A DNA stretch of 64,000 nucleotides from Candidatus Dormiibacterota bacterium (GTDB lineage Bacteria; Chloroflexota; Dormibacteria; Dormibacterales; Dormibacteraceae): assembly GCA_024280995.1 (NCBI GenBank), contig JAMXLM010000018.1:186001-250000 (forward strand). Reading direction: 5' to 3'. The translations under genes were made by a program, and so were the position numbers. Position 1 is the stretch's first letter; each line of letters opens with the position of its first letter. Below the pieces are notes generated by a model. That model saw nothing but the letters and a program-made list of their open reading frames with translations. It ran no database searches and was not told the origin of the DNA. Positions 63,152 through 64,000 of the stretch are shown here, in pieces.

Positions 63152-64000
63152 TCCGCACGCGCCGGCTCGGCTGGCTTGCTCTCGCGGTGGCGGCAGTCAC
63201 CGTCTTCACGGCCGGGCGCCTTCTGCTCGGCGGGCCGGCCGCGCTGGCCGGGAGCACGCTCATGAGCGACGACTTCGAGGCCGACGCGGTCGGTGCTCCC
63301 GCGTCGGGCTGGTCCCCGGTGTCGGGCCAGTGGGCGATCGCGGTCGACGGGACCCAGGTCCTCAAGCAATCCGACACGAACACGGCGACGGCAAAGTCGA
63401 TACACGCCGGATCGAGCGCGTGGACCGACTATTCGGTGGTCGCCCAGATCAAACCCGGCTCCGCGGCGACCGGGACCTCCAACGTCCTGGCGGCGCGCTA
63501 CATCGACGACAACAACGCCTATTCCCTGATCCTCAAGGACGGCAACAGCTGGTACTTCGGGAGGAAGGTCAACGGCGTCTGGACGACCCTCGGGAGTGGC
63601 GCGAAGGCATACAACACTTCGACCTGGTACACGTTTGAGATCGACGTCAGCGGCAAAAACCTGACGGCGTTCCTGAACGGGACGAAGCTGGCCGCGGTGA
63701 CCGATTCGACCTTTTCGGCCGGGGCGATCGCCGTGATGAGCCGGACCACGATCGAGGTCGACAACGTCGTGGTGACCGGGCTCACGCCGCCGCCGCCCCC
63801 GCCGAGCCCTTCGCCCGCGCCATCGCCGACACCCAGCCCTTCGGCGTCACCGTCGCCATCTCCGTCACCATCGCCCTCGCCGTCGCCGCCTCCATCACCG
63901 TCGCCCAGCGCATCGCCCACGCCGCCCTCCAACAACCCTTCGACAATCCAGGGGACGGTGACGGTTGCCGGAACCTTCACGCCGATCGCCGGCGCGACGG
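63148..64000 (+). CDS. Secreted lectin-like (concanavalin-fold) protein, 3' end outside window
   Basis: TTG start overlapping the methyltransferase stop. Signal segment (LGWLALAVAAVTVFTAGRLLL), then a LamG/DUF1080-type beta-sandwich from about residue 38: MSDDFEADAVGAPASGWSPV, SVVAQIKPGSAATGTSNVLA, NNAYSLILKDGNSWYFGRKV, VDNVVVTGL. A Pro/Ser linker follows (63787-63930), then a new domain opening that runs off the window. Likely a polysaccharide-binding or -degrading exoprotein; the catalytic part, if any, is not visible. Confidence 0.8.
   Translation, partial: MIRTRRLGWLALAVAAVTVFTAGRLLLGGPAALAGSTLMSDDFEADAVGAPASGWSPVSGQWAIAVDGTQVLKQSDTNTATAKSIHAGSSAWTDYSVVAQIKPGSAATGTSNVLAARYIDDNNAYSLILKDGNSWYFGRKVNGVWTTLGSGAKAYNTSTWYTFEIDVSGKNLTAFLNGTKLAAVTDSTFSAGAIAVMSRTTIEVDNVVVTGLTPPPPPPSPSPAPSPTPSPSASPSPSPSPSPSPSPPPSPSPSASPTPPSNNPSTIQGTVTVAGTFTPIAGAT
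63787..63930 (+). repeat. Pro-Ser codon repeat linker
   Basis: Low-complexity CCGTCG/CCATCG/CCCTCG-type hexamers encoding Ser-Pro repeats within the secreted protein gene. A flexible, likely extracellular linker. Confidence 0.8.

Noticed and set aside
63787-63930. CRISPR-like repeat array
   Set aside because: Repeats are 6-base Ser-Pro codons within a reading frame, with no spacers.

Overview
The window is high-GC bacterial DNA (roughly two thirds G+C by eye) with tightly packed genes, many ATGA or TTGA stop/start overlaps, and frequent GTG and TTG starts. The split glycine decarboxylase (gcvPA/gcvPB), gyrB-plsX-fabF-gyrA order, paired one-domain TrkA proteins, a DUF5679 zinc ribbon, the slipin-NfeD pair and a cell-surface glycan block suggest a Chloroflexota or Ca. 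Dormibacteraeota-like soil bacterium. This is an inference from gene content, not from a marker phylogeny.

Layout. 1-5502 (minus): nfeD, slipin, a CPBP protease, parA, parB, and signal peptidase I cut by the window edge. 5600-10463 (plus): a small sigma-70-like factor, then gcvT-gcvH-gcvPA-gcvPB. 10590-17263: gyrB, plsX, fabF, gyrA. 17267-25648: signalling block with two histidine kinases, a GAF-LuxR regulator, three response regulators, a DinB-fold protein, and an 876-residue membrane HD-GYP protein fused to an MFS efflux transporter. About 21.3-25.65 kb has visibly lower GC and looks acquired. 25692-31306: AI-2E-type transporter, phosphoesterase, a GT87-GT2 fusion, UspA, two TrkA proteins, DUF5679. 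31510-40715: PfkB kinase, PHP hydrolase, glpD, an EF-G paralogue, an HTH-M24 peptidase fusion, an XRE regulator, a His-rich anchored protein. 40814-47744: rpsF-ssb-rpsR, aminotransferase-serA-DUF1015 (serine synthesis, which connects to the glycine cleavage genes), FmdB, thioredoxin, Tag glycosylase, an ICMT-like protein. 48136-51128: a selenocysteine tRNA followed by two stacked small islands, each closed by a copy of the tRNA 3' end; the first holds a VapBC module. 51179-52924: peroxiredoxin, stand-alone Clp-N/UVR protein, YjbR. 52977-64000: secreted Ig-repeat protein, two-catalytic-domain glycoside hydrolase, a structured RNA candidate, and an exopolysaccharide gene set (epimerase, PilZ, sugar transferase, GT2-WecG fusion, methyltransferase, secreted lectin-like protein cut by the window edge).

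Three points stand out. (1) About fifteen genes carry a TAnnnT-type -10 box only 6-10 bases before the start codon, which points to widespread leaderless transcription with weak or absent -35 boxes. (2) Five conserved genes (gcvT, gyrA, an EF-G paralogue, a DUF1015 gene, tag) have family-conserved residues upstream of their first ATG/GTG/TTG, which suggests CTG, ATC, ACG or ATA starts. (3) The HD-GYP-MFS fusion is preceded by a 23-codon peptide gene with a near-perfect Shine-Dalgarno and an Arg-X-Arg motif, then by mutually exclusive hairpins, as in drug-induced attenuation of efflux genes. This is the best candidate for an undescribed system here.
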